19,769 bases of DNA, taken from the NCBI GenBank assembly GCA_937910665.1, contig CALEPR010000127.1, forward strand, positions 1 to 19,769, written 5' to 3'. The notes under the pieces were generated by a model. It was not told the DNA's origin. It worked only from the letters and a program-made list of their open reading frames with translations, and did no database searches. Position numbers and translations under genes: made by a program. Shown one piece after another: positions 8,701 to 16,370 of the stretch (position 1 is its first letter; each line of letters begins with the position of its first letter). The DNA is from an uncultured Selenomonadales bacterium. Lineage in GTDB: Bacteria; Bacillota; Negativicutes; Selenomonadales; Selenomonadaceae.

Positions 8701-10529
8701 TCTTTGCCTTCAAGTCTTTCAGTCATATCAAGTACTTGTGCAGGGTCGAAATCGCCTTGAAAGCGACTTCTAATATCGCCGACAACATCGCGAAGTCTGC
8801 GAGTTTGTCCTGCCTTGTGTACCAGTTCGCCTTGCGCGTTGTATTCATCGTCTCGATAAGTAAAGTCCACGCCTAAACTTTCACGTGCCGCATTTGCATT
8901 TTGTTGTAGTGCCGCAAGTCTTGTAAGCATTGAACGTTGCGCCGTGCCGGACATACTGCCTTTGATTCCTGCGTTTGCCATAATTCCTGTAAGCATTGCC
9001 CAGTCAGAAACTGCATTCATCTTGTCATCTGTCGATTGCGACGCATAAAGACTGCCGACAACTGCCGCGCTGTATTTTGAAGTTTCGCCAGCAAGTCCAA
9101 CTGTTGTGTTTGCGTTCGTGGCAAGTGCCGCCATAATGTCCGCAAAATGGTCTGTAGCTTGAACTACTTTGCCGTCCGCTGTGGTTACAACATCTGTTGC
9201 CTTTAATCCGAACGCCGTCATTGAATCGGTTACAATGTCCGAAACTCTTGCAAGTTCCTCGCCTGAAGCCGCCGCTAAATTCAACACTGCAGGTAAGCCT
9301 TTATCAATCTGCGGAGTTTTCCAACCTGCCATTGCCATATATTCTTCAGCCTTGCCTACTTCCGACGCTTTGAACATAGTAGTTGCGCCGAGTTCCTTTG
9401 CGCGGTTGGTCAGTATCTGCATTTCGTCAGCATTTGCGCCTGTTATTGCCTTGACTGTTGACATTTGATATTCAAAGTCTTTGTAGGTGTTTATGGCATC
9501 AATCGCGCCGTAACCTATTCCTGCCGTGCCAAGCATTTGTGCGCCCATTCCCATTGCCGCGCCGCTTGCAAATTGACCGACTTTGTTTCCTACTGCATTT
9601 TTCGCATTGACTGCCACATTCCAAGTCTTTTGTGTCAAGCTGTTCAGCTGATTTTTAATCTTGCCAAGTGTCGAAGTTGCATTGCCGCTGACATTTACTC
9701 GCACTGATTGAGAATTTAAACTCATTCCCGACGCTCTTAAAGTTTCGCGAAGTTGCGCTTGTCTCTGCTGTACCTGCACACTTTTCATTTGTTCGCGCAG
9801 TTTTCTGTCGCTTGCCGCAAAATTTCTTGTGTCAAAGCCCTGTGCCGACAAATTTTGTCGCATTTGATTTAAGCCAAACTGTTGACTTTTCAGTTCGCGC
9901 TTTAGCTGTGCGGCTTTCGACTTCGACTGTTCAAACGCCTTGCCGATATTGTTTAATTCACTTTGCGCTTGCTTTACTCCACCGGCTAAACTTTTCAACT
10001 CCGCGCCTGTCTGCTTTGTCATTGCCTGACTTGCTTTCAGTTCTGCCGAAGTTGCCTTGATTTGCTCCTGAAGTTTTTTATATTCTTCCGTCGCGCCGCT
10101 ACTTTTGAATTTTGCCGCTTCGACTTTCAGTCCGCCGAGTTTGTTCTGAAGTTGAGCAGTGGCAGTTTTAGAAGTTTCAAATGTATTTTTCAGTTCGGCT
10201 TGTTTGGCTTGCAACTGTGTCACTGCCGATTGTCCTTGCTTGTATTGCCTTGCCAACTGCGCAGTTGCCGAATTTGCTTGATTATATTTTTGCTGAGTTT
10301 CGGCTACAGATTTTTTCAATTCTTTAAACTGACTGACTTGACGACGCAAATCGTTCAGTGAATCAAACTGCCTTGCAAGTCGCGCCACTTCGCCGCCTCT
10401 GCCTAACTTTGCAACCGCGCCGTTCATTGACTTCAACTGTGAAGACACACTACGCAACTTTCCGCTCATCTGGTCGCGCATTTCCAGCGTCGCACTTAAT
10501 TTGTATTCAGAACCTGTACCTTCCGCCAC
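5757..10529 (-). CDS. Tail tape measure protein (TP901 type)
   Basis: 1590 residues. The first ~270 are coiled coil rich in Q, K, A. A TP901-type core begins near residue 335 (AINTYKDFEYQMSTVKAITG; ATTMFKASEVGKAEEYMAMAGW). A Gly/Ala hydrophobic stretch lies near 955-1010 (GGALGAAVGSLAGPAGTMIG). Four-fold PDFNLSEW/LPDF-like phrases follow near 1250-1300, and the C-terminal GTVSWRGGWTEVNEQGGE is near 1415-1445, common in tape measures. It sets tail length and is ejected with the DNA. The start is GTG, with GAGGTG nine bases upstream inside the end of the frameshift ORF. The stop overlaps the next GTG (GTGA). By the usual ~0.15 nm per residue this suggests a tail over 200 nm. Confidence 0.93.
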   Translation of the reverse strand: MAEGTGSEYKLSATLEMRDQMSGKLRSVSSQLKSMNGAVAKLGRGGEVARLARQFDSLNDLRRQVSQFKELKKSVAETQQKYNQANSATAQLARQYKQGQSAVTQLQAKQAELKNTFETSKTATAQLQNKLGGLKVEAAKFKSSGATEEYKKLQEQIKATSAELKASQAMTKQTGAELKSLAGGVKQAQSELNNIGKAFEQSKSKAAQLKRELKSQQFGLNQMRQNLSAQGFDTRNFAASDRKLREQMKSVQVQQRQAQLRETLRASGMSLNSQSVRVNVSGNATSTLGKIKNQLNSLTQKTWNVAVNAKNAVGNKVGQFASGAAMGMGAQMLGTAGIGYGAIDAINTYKDFEYQMSTVKAITGANADEMQILTNRAKELGATTMFKASEVGKAEEYMAMAGWKTPQIDKGLPAVLNLAAASGEELARVSDIVTDSMTAFGLKATDVVTTADGKVVQATDHFADIMAALATNANTTVGLAGETSKYSAAVVGSLYASQSTDDKMNAVSDWAMLTGIMANAGIKGSMSGTAQRSMLTRLAALQQNANAARESLGVDFTYRDDEYNAQGELVHKAGQTRRLRDVVGDIRSRFQGDFDPAQVLDMTERLEGKEFTKQQRIKLGKMIEDVKAKGGMSDADKATITSMLAGQEGMAAWLSVLMASTEDWEKMADAIDKAHGKAEEMSKIKMDTLQGDVQTLGSAFEALQLEIFTGEGGNGLRSFVQGLTEDIRVVQNALKDGFDIGDIGTILSKVVSQLKNKFLEFDGVGSILAGGALVMGLKKIYDSTLKLKNAAMSMKDWYRGTTSTLTANNKGGAVSQSVGAMTIHANSVVVNGKAVSGGASATSANRTTTTTSTTSPATSALSKFSGALKAGGAAAAVTGVFAAMDVASTRNENEMAISAAREEQRKRQESFNSAQAAYNEAASDPERQAEVQELGKALQVATQELNESNAEFAKAQKYAVKSNNQALLTGIGSVAGGALGAAVGSLAGPAGTMIGGAIGASLGAQAGTFADQFDFDVLGWLKGDNAKSSVPQADWKTDSGKMFSQLSSAEKIQYRQNESATERTARETAESQVALAKREQFETENAAKYSEAGRRHRQDATQEEIESQTAKFKAEDAKRQEIERTGGTSLANDYSKNFQSDVNKIASDSQKSGREAFWKGINDFFSEIGQKTQAETRKQFETEQANKENVQSSVGGFFDNIIEGLKNDAKIKSDMIQSNATAPITATEVGTSGLNPVTGQITPPAVQMSNFNISDMLPDFNLSEWISTKFAEMPDITSMLPDFSGIGETIGAQLDVIPTKVSEVASSIGEGFNQIPTLATEAFNTVATYANEGLTTIQTTWNELPSFFSGIFSGLGGIASSAGSTIASGINSAIGTIKSAWEGLSSWLSSKISSLSSMASNAVGAVKGTIGIGHNATGTVSWRGGWTEVNEQGGEIIYLPSGTKIYPHATTMKMLQSEMKAGRFDDLIQPTDELGNIKGYSGLADNLIQAGDLSPIREAKLQKQREEMLQPTINPQSFQPAEFSTFPQAFSFDKMSGEVTNNSSSTTTKTNTGVTVTGNTFNVRAESDIDKIAFKLMELLTDSHANFAGA

Positions 10530-10534
10530 TTATC

Positions 10535-10738
10535 TCACCTCACTTTTGCACCGTGCATTTTCGCCAACGACTTCATCAAATTCTTTATTTCTTCCTGCCG
10601 ACGTTTTTCTTCCGTTTCTTTCACCGCGTGATAAAATAATTGCTCAAACATCGACGCTTGAAAAAATTTTTCGACAGGCAAGCCGCGCAATGCAAAATAC
10701 GCCGCTGTCGCCGCTTGCCAATCTTCCTTTATCAGTTT
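10535..10738 (-). CDS. Tail chaperone frameshift extension (GT-type C-terminus)
   Basis: A frame without its own good start, reading LIKEDWQAATAAYFALRGL, then PVEKFFQASMFEQLFYH, and ending AKMHGAKVR before TGA at 10535-10537. WQAATAAYFALRGLPVEKF is the kind of sequence found in tail chaperone T domains, which bind the tape measure protein. It is reached by -1 frameshifting at A AAA AAC, giving a fusion of about 188 residues. The tape measure gene starts seven bases further on. Confidence 0.82.
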   Translation of the reverse strand, partial: KLIKEDWQAATAAYFALRGLPVEKFFQASMFEQLFYHAVKETEEKRRQEEIKNLMKSLAKMHGAKVR

Positions 10739-11100
10739 TTTATTTCTTCGTGAACTTTGTACTTAATCGACTTACCGAATCCTGCACACTTCATTATCGC
10801 CGACGCTATCGGTCCTATTTCTCCTGCCTTGAAAATCATCAGCACAATATCCGACGGCACAACGCATCCGTACGCCTGTTGTAAATCTTTGTCCTTCAAG
10901 CTCGGCTCTACTACACTTTCATAAATCAAGTCAATATCGCCTTGCCGTCCGTCCTCCATTTTCAAAATTTCATCTATCATTTTCAGCGACGGTTGCTTGA
11001 CAATGATTGTTCCTACCGACGTTTCCATTTCATAAAGTTCTTTGCGTTTGTTTTTAAATTCCTCGCGTCTTGCAATTAAATCTGCTATTGTCACTGCCAT
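10732..11100 (-). CDS. Tail assembly chaperone, zero-frame product (XkdN-like)
   Basis: 122 residues, helical: MAVTIADLIARREEFKNKRK, VKQPSLKMIDEILKMEDG and PSDIVLMIFKAGEIGPI, as in XkdN proteins. It acts with its frameshifted longer form to hold the tape measure protein and recruit tube subunits, like lambda gpG/gpGT. The ATG at 11100 has GGAGG eight bases upstream; the ATG at 11115 lies inside that site. The final zero-frame codons are ATA AAA AAC TGA, a slippery sequence. Confidence 0.88.
   Translation of the reverse strand: MAVTIADLIARREEFKNKRKELYEMETSVGTIIVKQPSLKMIDEILKMEDGRQGDIDLIYESVVEPSLKDKDLQQAYGCVVPSDIVLMIFKAGEIGPIASAIMKCAGFGKSIKYKVHEEIKN
10735..10741 (-). promoter_or_regulatory. 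-1 ribosomal frameshift site A AAA AAC
   Basis: The heptamer A AAA AAC in the zero frame is an ideal X XXY YYZ slippery site, placed directly before the TGA stop (10732-10734) of the chaperone gene. Slipping back one base opens a 66-codon extension to 10535. This is the standard place and mechanism in long-tailed phages. Confidence 0.85.
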
Positions 11101-11114
11101 TTCAGATTCCTCCA

Positions 11115-11624
11115 TTATAATTCAACTGTTTCCGTGTAATATGCATCCTGAGGCGTGAATCCGAAAGGTATTGTTGTCTCTCTCACCGTGCCTTTTTCAA
11201 ACTGCATAAGTACCAGTTCTTCAAACCAAACGTTGTCAATTATAATACGCTCTTTTCCTGCGTTGAGCATATCGGGGTCTTCGTGCTTTGCAACGATTGT
11301 AAAGCGCGGATCGTGTCCATTCTTCAATTCTGCCAAATAATCACTGAAACCGCGATTGAAAACGTTGACGATAACAATTTCACCTTCACCTGCAAGTCCT
11401 ACAACTTTTCTATCCACAGAATCGCCAATCGTTACGTCTTCGTCATTGATAACTACCTTTGCCTCAAAACTTTTATGTTCAAAAATTTTCTCGTTGTTAA
11501 TCCAAACTTGTCCGTGATTCCCAGACCACCTGCGCCGTCCTCTGTAAGTTACATCTTCCCAGTCGCGAGAAGAGAATCGCTGAATATCAAATTTTGGAAT
11601 TACCAAAGGATTTAATTTAATCAT
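11115..11624 (-). CDS. Tail tube protein (XkdM-like)
   Basis: 169 residues between sheath and chaperone genes, the fixed place of XkdM-type tube proteins. It is beta-rich, with KSFEAKVVINDEDVTIGDSV, GLAGEGEIVIVNVFNRG and ARFTIVAKHED-like segments (here DPRFTIVAKHEDPDM) and a final TTIPFGFTPQDAYY. It has an N-terminal extension, IPKFDIQRFSSRDWEDVTYR, carrying an F-D-I-Q-R-F peptide much like that of the scaffold (F-N-I-Q-L-F). GAGGTG lies six bases before ATG 11624. Confidence 0.85.
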   Translation of the reverse strand: MIKLNPLVIPKFDIQRFSSRDWEDVTYRGRRRWSGNHGQVWINNEKIFEHKSFEAKVVINDEDVTIGDSVDRKVVGLAGEGEIVIVNVFNRGFSDYLAELKNGHDPRFTIVAKHEDPDMLNAGKERIIIDNVWFEELVLMQFEKGTVRETTIPFGFTPQDAYYTETVEL

Positions 11625-11634
11625 TTTTCACACC

Positions 11635-12867
11635 TCACATTGCGAAGTTGACCTTCAAATCTTCCATTGCATTTACCGGCGTTATCGTGCCTGTCAGAAA
11701 AACATTTGTACCTGTGTTTGTTTCGCGAAGTTCCTGTTCACTCATTGCCGCAGTGTCGCGTCCTTTCAGCGTCGCATAATTTTTGTTCGCCTCAACGTCA
11801 ATATCAACAGTATTCGGCACAGTCGGCGAACTGTCCAGTACATTTCCTGCAAGCTCCGAAAAATACACAAGTATTGCCGCAATGAACAACATTTTATTGT
11901 CGTAGTCGTTTATCACCTTGCCGAGATATTCATTTCTGAAGGTTTCGCGAATATCGTCGGTGATAAGGTCTATTGTCTCAACAATTTTTATGTAGCGGAA
12001 ATCCTCTCCAACATCAGTTGTGAAAGTATGAAGTGAATTACAACCGCGAGCTATTTTTACTCCGTTGCCGTCGCCTTCGTCTATCAAGCAAAGTTCGCCG
12101 TTATTGATATGTTCGTCCACATCATCATAAACGCTACAATCTACCACTTCCGAAAGTTCGTAATACGTCATACTGCGGTCAAGCGAAATGCCACACGCAA
12201 TACCTAAAATTCGCGCCGTGTATTCTGCCGCTGTGTACGTCAAATATTGTGGAATTGTCGCAGGAACATTTTCAGCAACGCCTTCTGCCGCAATCAATGC
12301 GTCCGTGTAGGCAGAATTTGTCACGCGAATATTACCAGTCGTAAAATTGATAACGCCGTAAGAATCAGCCGCAACATTCGCCACAATTCCTTTGATTGTT
12401 TTGTGTTTATTTGTGCGTTGCGCTTTTACCCAGCTTGCCAAATCTGCTTGATCTTGTGCTGTACCTGTCGGGTGACAGATATAATTGAATTTCAAAACTG
12501 CCGCACTTTGCAGTGCGTTTGATTGTGTGATTGTCGAACCTGTAGTTACCGGCACTAAAGGTGTTACCGCCGTGCCTGAATCGATGTCCTCGTCCACTTC
12601 CTGCGTTATTTCCGGCGGTATCACATAGACAACCAACTTAGATGGCGTACCCAGCAATGCCTTTTTGATTAAATCAACGTTTTTGTCGGTCAAGCCTGTT
12701 GCCGGAATTTCCGTGCTGTCTGCAATCTGATAAGTTACAACCTTATCTGTGACGTTTTCGTCATTCAAAATCATAACGCCGACACCGCGTCCGCTTCGAC
12801 TTATCGCCGTCGTCGCTTTTGTCTTGAACTCAATAATTATTTGCGGTCGCCCAAATTTACTTGCCAA
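11635..12867 (-). CDS. Contractile tail sheath protein (XkdK-like)
   Basis: About 410 residues. SRSGRGVGVMIL near the N-terminus is a standard element of XkdK-type sheaths. The middle has KTIKGIVANVAADSYGVINF and AEYTARILGIACG, and the C-terminal domain has RYIKIVETIDLITDDIRETF and NEYLGKVINDYDNKM, which form the sheath-sheath linking region. It wraps the tube and contracts at infection, so the phage is a myovirus. Start: the first ATG (12876) directly abuts GGAG and cannot use it. The TTG four codons on has GGAG at nine bases and gives MASKFGRP, closer to relatives. Tube and chaperone genes follow. Confidence 0.92.
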   Translation of the reverse strand: MASKFGRPQIIIEFKTKATTAISRSGRGVGVMILNDENVTDKVVTYQIADSTEIPATGLTDKNVDLIKKALLGTPSKLVVYVIPPEITQEVDEDIDSGTAVTPLVPVTTGSTITQSNALQSAAVLKFNYICHPTGTAQDQADLASWVKAQRTNKHKTIKGIVANVAADSYGVINFTTGNIRVTNSAYTDALIAAEGVAENVPATIPQYLTYTAAEYTARILGIACGISLDRSMTYYELSEVVDCSVYDDVDEHINNGELCLIDEGDGNGVKIARGCNSLHTFTTDVGEDFRYIKIVETIDLITDDIRETFRNEYLGKVINDYDNKMLFIAAILVYFSELAGNVLDSSPTVPNTVDIDVEANKNYATLKGRDTAAMSEQELRETNTGTNVFLTGTITPVNAMEDLKVNFAM

Positions 12868-12879
12868 TTCAATCATCTC

Positions 12880-13320
12880 CTAATTCAATTTCATTTCCAA
12901 ATTCTCCATTAAATCATAATCGTTGCCTTCGTGTTCATCGTTCGGCACATAATCCGTAAAATCCAGCGAAAATTCATAATGCAAAATGTCATCGACTATG
13001 TAAGATTTAAAATCCTGCACCGTGATAAACCTGTCTTTGATTTTTATGCAAGGCATTATTGCCGCGTCTAACTTGTCAATAATTTTCCAAAGTTCGCTGT
13101 GTTTGATTATTCCGAAGTCGTCAGGAATTAAAATTACTTGAATTTCAATTTCCAAAATGCGCTGAAAATAAACTTTGTCCCAACTTTTTTTGCGCGGTTT
13201 TATGTCTATCCAAACGTATGATTCGTCCGGCTCTTCCACAAAATCAAAACTCACATTGTACGGCAAAATTTTTTCAACTAAATTTACCAACGCCTTTTGA
13301 AAATCTTCAGCCTTCAACAT
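12880..13320 (-). CDS. Tail terminator-like protein (YqbJ/XkdJ-region)
   Basis: 146 residues, MLKAEDFQKALVNLVEKILP then a beta-rich body (YVWIDIKPRKKSWDKVYFQ, ILEIEIQVILIPDD) and an acidic end. Small proteins of this form between gp10-like and sheath genes in PBSX-type phages act as tail terminators. The ATG at 13320 or a GTG at 13329 could be used; both overlap or nearly touch the previous stop. Assignment rests on order and on general resemblance to the DUF6838/YqbJ family. Confidence 0.65.
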   Translation of the reverse strand: MLKAEDFQKALVNLVEKILPYNVSFDFVEEPDESYVWIDIKPRKKSWDKVYFQRILEIEIQVILIPDDFGIIKHSELWKIIDKLDAAIMPCIKIKDRFITVQDFKSYIVDDILHYEFSLDFTDYVPNDEHEGNDYDLMENLEMKLN

Positions 13321-13321
13321 T

Positions 13322-13705
13322 TCAACCACCGCCGAATATCGAATTTAAAATCGCCGCGCCATCTTGTTGAAAACTCGCCTTGCTTTGTTCAATCGCATTT
13401 TTCAGCATATGCCGACCTTTCACAATTTTTCCTGTAAATTTGCCGTGAAGTTTTACTCTGTGTCCGTGTTCTACAAAAGCCGCGTAATTCACATTGTTGT
13501 AAATTGCCACAGAATTATTTGTTACCGCTGTTTGTTTCCAAGAATTTCTCAATAAGCCGGTATCAACAGGCGTATTTTTCATTGCGCGACTTCTTATCAA
13601 TCCTGCTTCTTTCGCCAAAAATTGTTGCTTAGCGTTTGGAACTTTCGCCGCCGCTTTGTCGAGGGCTTCCGCCAATTCTTCAAATCCTTCAAGTTTGATA
13701 TTCAT
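13322..13705 (-). CDS. HK97 gp10-like tail completion protein
   Basis: 127 residues with the hallmark segment AMKNTPVDTGLLRNSW (about 41-56). It is followed by VNYAAFVEHGHRV and a C-terminal GRHMLKNAIEQS, the standard signature of HK97 gp10/YqbI proteins acting at the head-tail joint. It overlaps both neighbours: ATGA with the upstream gene, and about three bases with the start region of the next. Length is normal for the family. Confidence 0.85.
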   Translation of the reverse strand: MNIKLEGFEELAEALDKAAAKVPNAKQQFLAKEAGLIRSRAMKNTPVDTGLLRNSWKQTAVTNNSVAIYNNVNYAAFVEHGHRVKLHGKFTGKIVKGRHMLKNAIEQSKASFQQDGAAILNSIFGGG

Positions 13706-14082
13706 TTCTGCTTCGCCTCTTTTTGCCGCCGCATACTGATTTCTTTGTGCGTCGGATAATTGAATGAAGTTCCTGCAACCAGTTTAAAAATTTTTCCTTC
13801 GTGCAAAACTTCCACAAAATCATTTTCCAAAATTTCAATTTCAGGCTCGCACGTCAATCTGAAGTCCAATGTTATTTCCTGCGTCCTTTCATTTCGCGTC
13901 GCATAAATATCTTTGTATTGGCTCAGCTTGCACGGAATTTTTTCATATACCGCTTGGTGTGAAAATTCCATTGCGCCTGTCACGGAGTTTTTTGTCCTTG
14001 CGCTCCGATAAATTGTCGCCGTGTCTTTGTACATTATTTTCTGCAAAAGTTTTTTACACTGATTCACAGGAATTTTCACCAC
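13702..14082 (-). CDS. Head closure / head-tail adaptor protein (YqbH-like)
   Basis: About 126 residues. A first part with YKDTATIYRSARTKNSVTG leads into a beta-rich region with CKLSQYKDIYATRN, and a late segment reads NDFVEVLHEGKIFKLVAG. This is the layout of head-closure proteins that plug the connector after DNA packaging. The start is a GTG within the end of the previous gene (overlap of about seven bases, ...TCGTGGTGA...), with no strong separate ribosome binding site. The stop overlaps the next ATG (ATGA). Confidence 0.72.
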   Translation of the reverse strand: MVKIPVNQCKKLLQKIMYKDTATIYRSARTKNSVTGAMEFSHQAVYEKIPCKLSQYKDIYATRNERTQEITLDFRLTCEPEIEILENDFVEVLHEGKIFKLVAGTSFNYPTHKEISMRRQKEAKQK

Positions 14083-14462
14083 GACACCAACTTCCTGTAC
14101 AAATTTAACTTCGGCTTGATTGATTCAAAATCTGCGTCTGAAAGCAGTCCGACATTATCTGTTGTAACTGTTTTGGCGGCAAAATTTGTATCGAATTTAA
14201 AACTTGTGTCGTCCATTTTGATTTCAGTTAAAGGCAAAGCGACAACGCCGTCTTCATCTGGTGTTGCCGCCTCACTGTCTGTTATTCTTTTCAAAATCAA
14301 GTCAACGCAAGTGTAAATCAAGGCTTCAGGAAAATCTTTTCGGTGACAATAAGCCAGCACGTCAACTACCAATTTTTCTGTCCAAAATTCAATTTCATTG
14401 CTGATTGGTTTCAGCTGTTGAATCTTTTGGAGTATCGCGCTTATTGCCTCTTCCTTTGTCAT
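14076..14462 (-). CDS. Head-tail connector protein (gp6/YqbG-like)
   Basis: 128 residues, starting MTKEEAISAILQKIQQL. A helical first half includes WTEKLVVDVLAYCHR and PEALIYTCVDLILKRI, the helical core seen in phage connector (adaptor) proteins that bind under the portal. The end (SDADFESIKPKLNLYRKLVSW) is also typical of that family. Position after the capsid and before a head-closure-like gene fits PBSX YqbG/XkdG-region order. ATG 14462 is preceded by AGGTG at a spacing of six. Moderate certainty, based on order and general features. Confidence 0.7.
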   Translation of the reverse strand: MTKEEAISAILQKIQQLKPISNEIEFWTEKLVVDVLAYCHRKDFPEALIYTCVDLILKRITDSEAATPDEDGVVALPLTEIKMDDTSFKFDTNFAAKTVTTDNVGLLSDADFESIKPKLNLYRKLVSW

Positions 14463-14574
14463 TTTCGACACCTGCCTTGCACGGCTTGAATCCCTGCGCC
14501 TTGTAAACTGCGTTGTACATAACTTCAGTTGCGCGAATTGTCCTCTTGCCGTCCGTGTAGCTTTTCATTTCCAT
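14395..14574 (-). CDS. Small capsid-neighbour protein (59 aa)
   Basis: Starts MEMKSYTDGKRTIRATEVM and ends in a polar, low-complexity tail rich in K, D, T and Q. Small proteins with this opening often follow capsid genes in Bacillota phages; their function is not established. GAGGTG lies six bases before the ATG at 14574, and a GTG three codons earlier is less likely. The 3' end overlaps the following connector gene by about 68 bases in another frame, an unusually long overlap that suggests coupling. Confidence 0.7.
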   Translation of the reverse strand: MEMKSYTDGKRTIRATEVMYNAVYKAQGFKPCKAGVENDKGRGNKRDTPKDSTAETNQQ

Positions 14575-14584
14575 ATCAATCACC

Positions 14585-15487
14585 TCAATTTGACGGTGTC
14601 ACGACTTTTGGAATAAGCATTGCAAACGCTTTCGGTTGCACTACCGTAAAGCCCAATCTCATTGTCACTTTCAGCGCGATTAAATCATTTTCAGCTAAAC
14701 TCAAAGGTTTTCCGTCTGCCATTGTGATATTGTGCAACGTTGCCTCTGTCAATGTTTCGTACGTCAACTGTTGGCGAATCCCTACTACCGAATATTTCCA
14801 CTCGCCTGCAATGCAGAGTGCTTTTGTGCTGTCCCAGCTGTTGGCGCGATTAAATTCTATCGGCAAACTGTAAAGCTGTTTCTGGTCTACGCCTTCTACA
14901 TAAAGCTGATTGCCGTCCGCGTCGCGCAGTTTCCTCAGCTGATTTTTAAAATCCAATCCTGCCACAAATCCGTCGCAATCGAATCCTGATTTTTCTACCG
15001 CATACATTACGTCCGAAATATCAAGGTCAACTCTGTCATTTGTGCCTATTTCTACTTTCTGTCCGCTGGTATCCGCCAAATCATAAATATTTCCCGCGAA
15101 CGGCGAGCTTGTGCCGAACAAACACGCACTGTCTATTGCCTCGTGAAACGCCTCCGCGATGTATTGTTTTATTGTGCCGAATACATCTATCGTCGCGTCG
15201 TTCAATTTTTCTTTCGTGACTGGTATAATGACTGCGATTTTCTCGGCTTCCATTTTCGGAAATTCCCAGTCAGGTATGCTGTTTTGAATGCGTCCTGCTT
15301 CTTTTACCCAGTATGCTCCAACGCCGCTTTTCATTACGCTAAATGTTTTGTTGTCGCTTTCCATTATCTCTACTTTTGACAGTCTGAGAATACTTGAGCC
15401 GCGTATTGTCTTTCCGATAATCTCATCTGAAATTACACTCGGCACAAATCCTTTCAAATTTTCCTTCAAATAACTTGTATCTGCCAT
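14585..15487 (-). CDS. Major capsid protein (HK97 fold)
   Basis: 300 residues beginning MADTSYLKENLKGFVPSVIS, with GSSILRLSKV and YWVKEAGRIQNS early on. FAGNIYDLADTSG follows in the middle, and a C-terminal stretch reads LIALKVTMRLGFTVVQPKAF. This is the usual pattern of phage_capsid/HK97-like shell proteins. The start at 15487 is fixed by AAGGAGG eight bases upstream; the longer frame to 15526 has no such site. It follows the scaffold with a 13-bp gap. No protease gene is seen within the window, and the N-terminus looks like a mature one without a delta domain, so assembly probably relies on the separate scaffold. Confidence 0.9.
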   Translation of the reverse strand: MADTSYLKENLKGFVPSVISDEIIGKTIRGSSILRLSKVEIMESDNKTFSVMKSGVGAYWVKEAGRIQNSIPDWEFPKMEAEKIAVIIPVTKEKLNDATIDVFGTIKQYIAEAFHEAIDSACLFGTSSPFAGNIYDLADTSGQKVEIGTNDRVDLDISDVMYAVEKSGFDCDGFVAGLDFKNQLRKLRDADGNQLYVEGVDQKQLYSLPIEFNRANSWDSTKALCIAGEWKYSVVGIRQQLTYETLTEATLHNITMADGKPLSLAENDLIALKVTMRLGFTVVQPKAFAMLIPKVVTPSN

Positions 15488-15500
15488 TTTTGTTTCCTCC

Positions 15501-16106
15501 TTAACGCTTGACTTGATTGTCTGCAATAATTTTCAAAAAGCTGTCTTTTGTCTGCACATTACTGCTTGTAGTACTTTTACTTCCTGCTGTCGGCGGTTTT
15601 CCTTTCAACCTTTCATTGACTTCCGACTCGACTGCCGCCTTAAATTTCTTTTCAAACGTCGTGATTCTTTTCAGCGTCGATTCGTTATCTTTCGCAATCA
15701 AATACTCCGTGAACTCAACCGGCAAATTTCGTTCCGCCATTACTTTTGTCATTTCAAGCATAAGTTCTTTATGCTGAAGTTCTTGTTCTTTCAGTTCAAG
15801 TTCCTTGCGTCCGTTTTCAATTTCTGCTTTTTGCCGTTCGTCGTCTGAAAGTTTAGAAAGGCGTTCTTCTTCTTTTTTGCGGTCTGCGTCGCGCTTTTTC
15901 AGCGTTTCCTCAAAGTTTTTCTGCGCCTTCGTCAACGCTTCCGCAATTTTCGCGTCAATATCAATTTCAGGCTTTGCATCCTGCTTTTGCTCGCTATTTT
16001 CGGAATTGTCGGCAGTATCTGTGCTTTGCGGCGTTTGCTGTTCTCCTTCGCCGCCGCCTTCTACACCTTCTGCGAACAGCTGAATATTAAATTCCATTTC
16101 ATGCAT
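15501..16106 (-). CDS. Capsid scaffolding protein (DUF4355 type)
   Basis: 201 residues. The N-terminus MHEMEFNIQLFAEG is followed by a Gly/Gln/Glu-rich linker, then a long charged coiled coil (roughly 50-165, with KKRDADRKKEEERLSK) and a short basic tail ending NQVKR. These are features of Gram-positive phage scaffolds of the DUF4355/GP20 kind. The scaffold fills the procapsid and guides shell assembly; its basic C-terminus usually contacts the capsid protein. It sits directly before the capsid gene, as expected. Start could be ATG 16106 (overlapping the previous gene) or ATG 16097; neither has a strong ribosome binding site, which fits coupling. Confidence 0.85.
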   Translation of the reverse strand: MHEMEFNIQLFAEGVEGGGEGEQQTPQSTDTADNSENSEQKQDAKPEIDIDAKIAEALTKAQKNFEETLKKRDADRKKEEERLSKLSDDERQKAEIENGRKELELKEQELQHKELMLEMTKVMAERNLPVEFTEYLIAKDNESTLKRITTFEKKFKAAVESEVNERLKGKPPTAGSKSTTSSNVQTKDSFLKIIADNQVKR

Positions 16107-16353
16107 TTTCTTTCATCTCTCTTTCGCGAATATAATCCATAAAGTCCAAAACTTCTTCAACGTCTGTGAATTTGCCGATACGCAAATTTCCATTCCTGTC
16201 GGTAAAGCTGAACACTTGTTGCTTAAAAATCAAATCACCTTTGCCGCACTCATAATGTCCGCTGATTTTTGTTTCTCCGCGCTTGATTGCGTCGTACAGT
16301 TCTGCGTCTATCGCTTGTGCCGCCGTGATTTTTTCTACCTCATTTGTTATCAT
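16099..16353 (-). CDS. Small hypothetical protein before the scaffold gene (84 aa)
   Basis: Begins MITNEVEKITAAQAID and has a central beta-like part (KGDLIFKQQVFSFTDRNGN) and an acidic helical end. The ATG at 16353 has GGAGG seven bases upstream; an upstream start at 16377 is rejected. Its last codons (GCA TGA) overlap the scaffold start by eight bases, which argues for coupled translation in one head operon. No family recognised. Confidence 0.7.
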   Translation of the reverse strand: MITNEVEKITAAQAIDAELYDAIKRGETKISGHYECGKGDLIFKQQVFSFTDRNGNLRIGKFTDVEEVLDFMDYIREREMKENA

Positions 16354-16370
16354 TATTTTTCCTCCACAAA

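Noticed and set aside
6286..10361. Many plus-strand frames opposite the tape measure gene, some Pro/Ala-rich
   Set aside because: They are antisense shadows of a low-complexity Ala/Gly/Gln coding sequence; none has a promoter or ribosome binding site.
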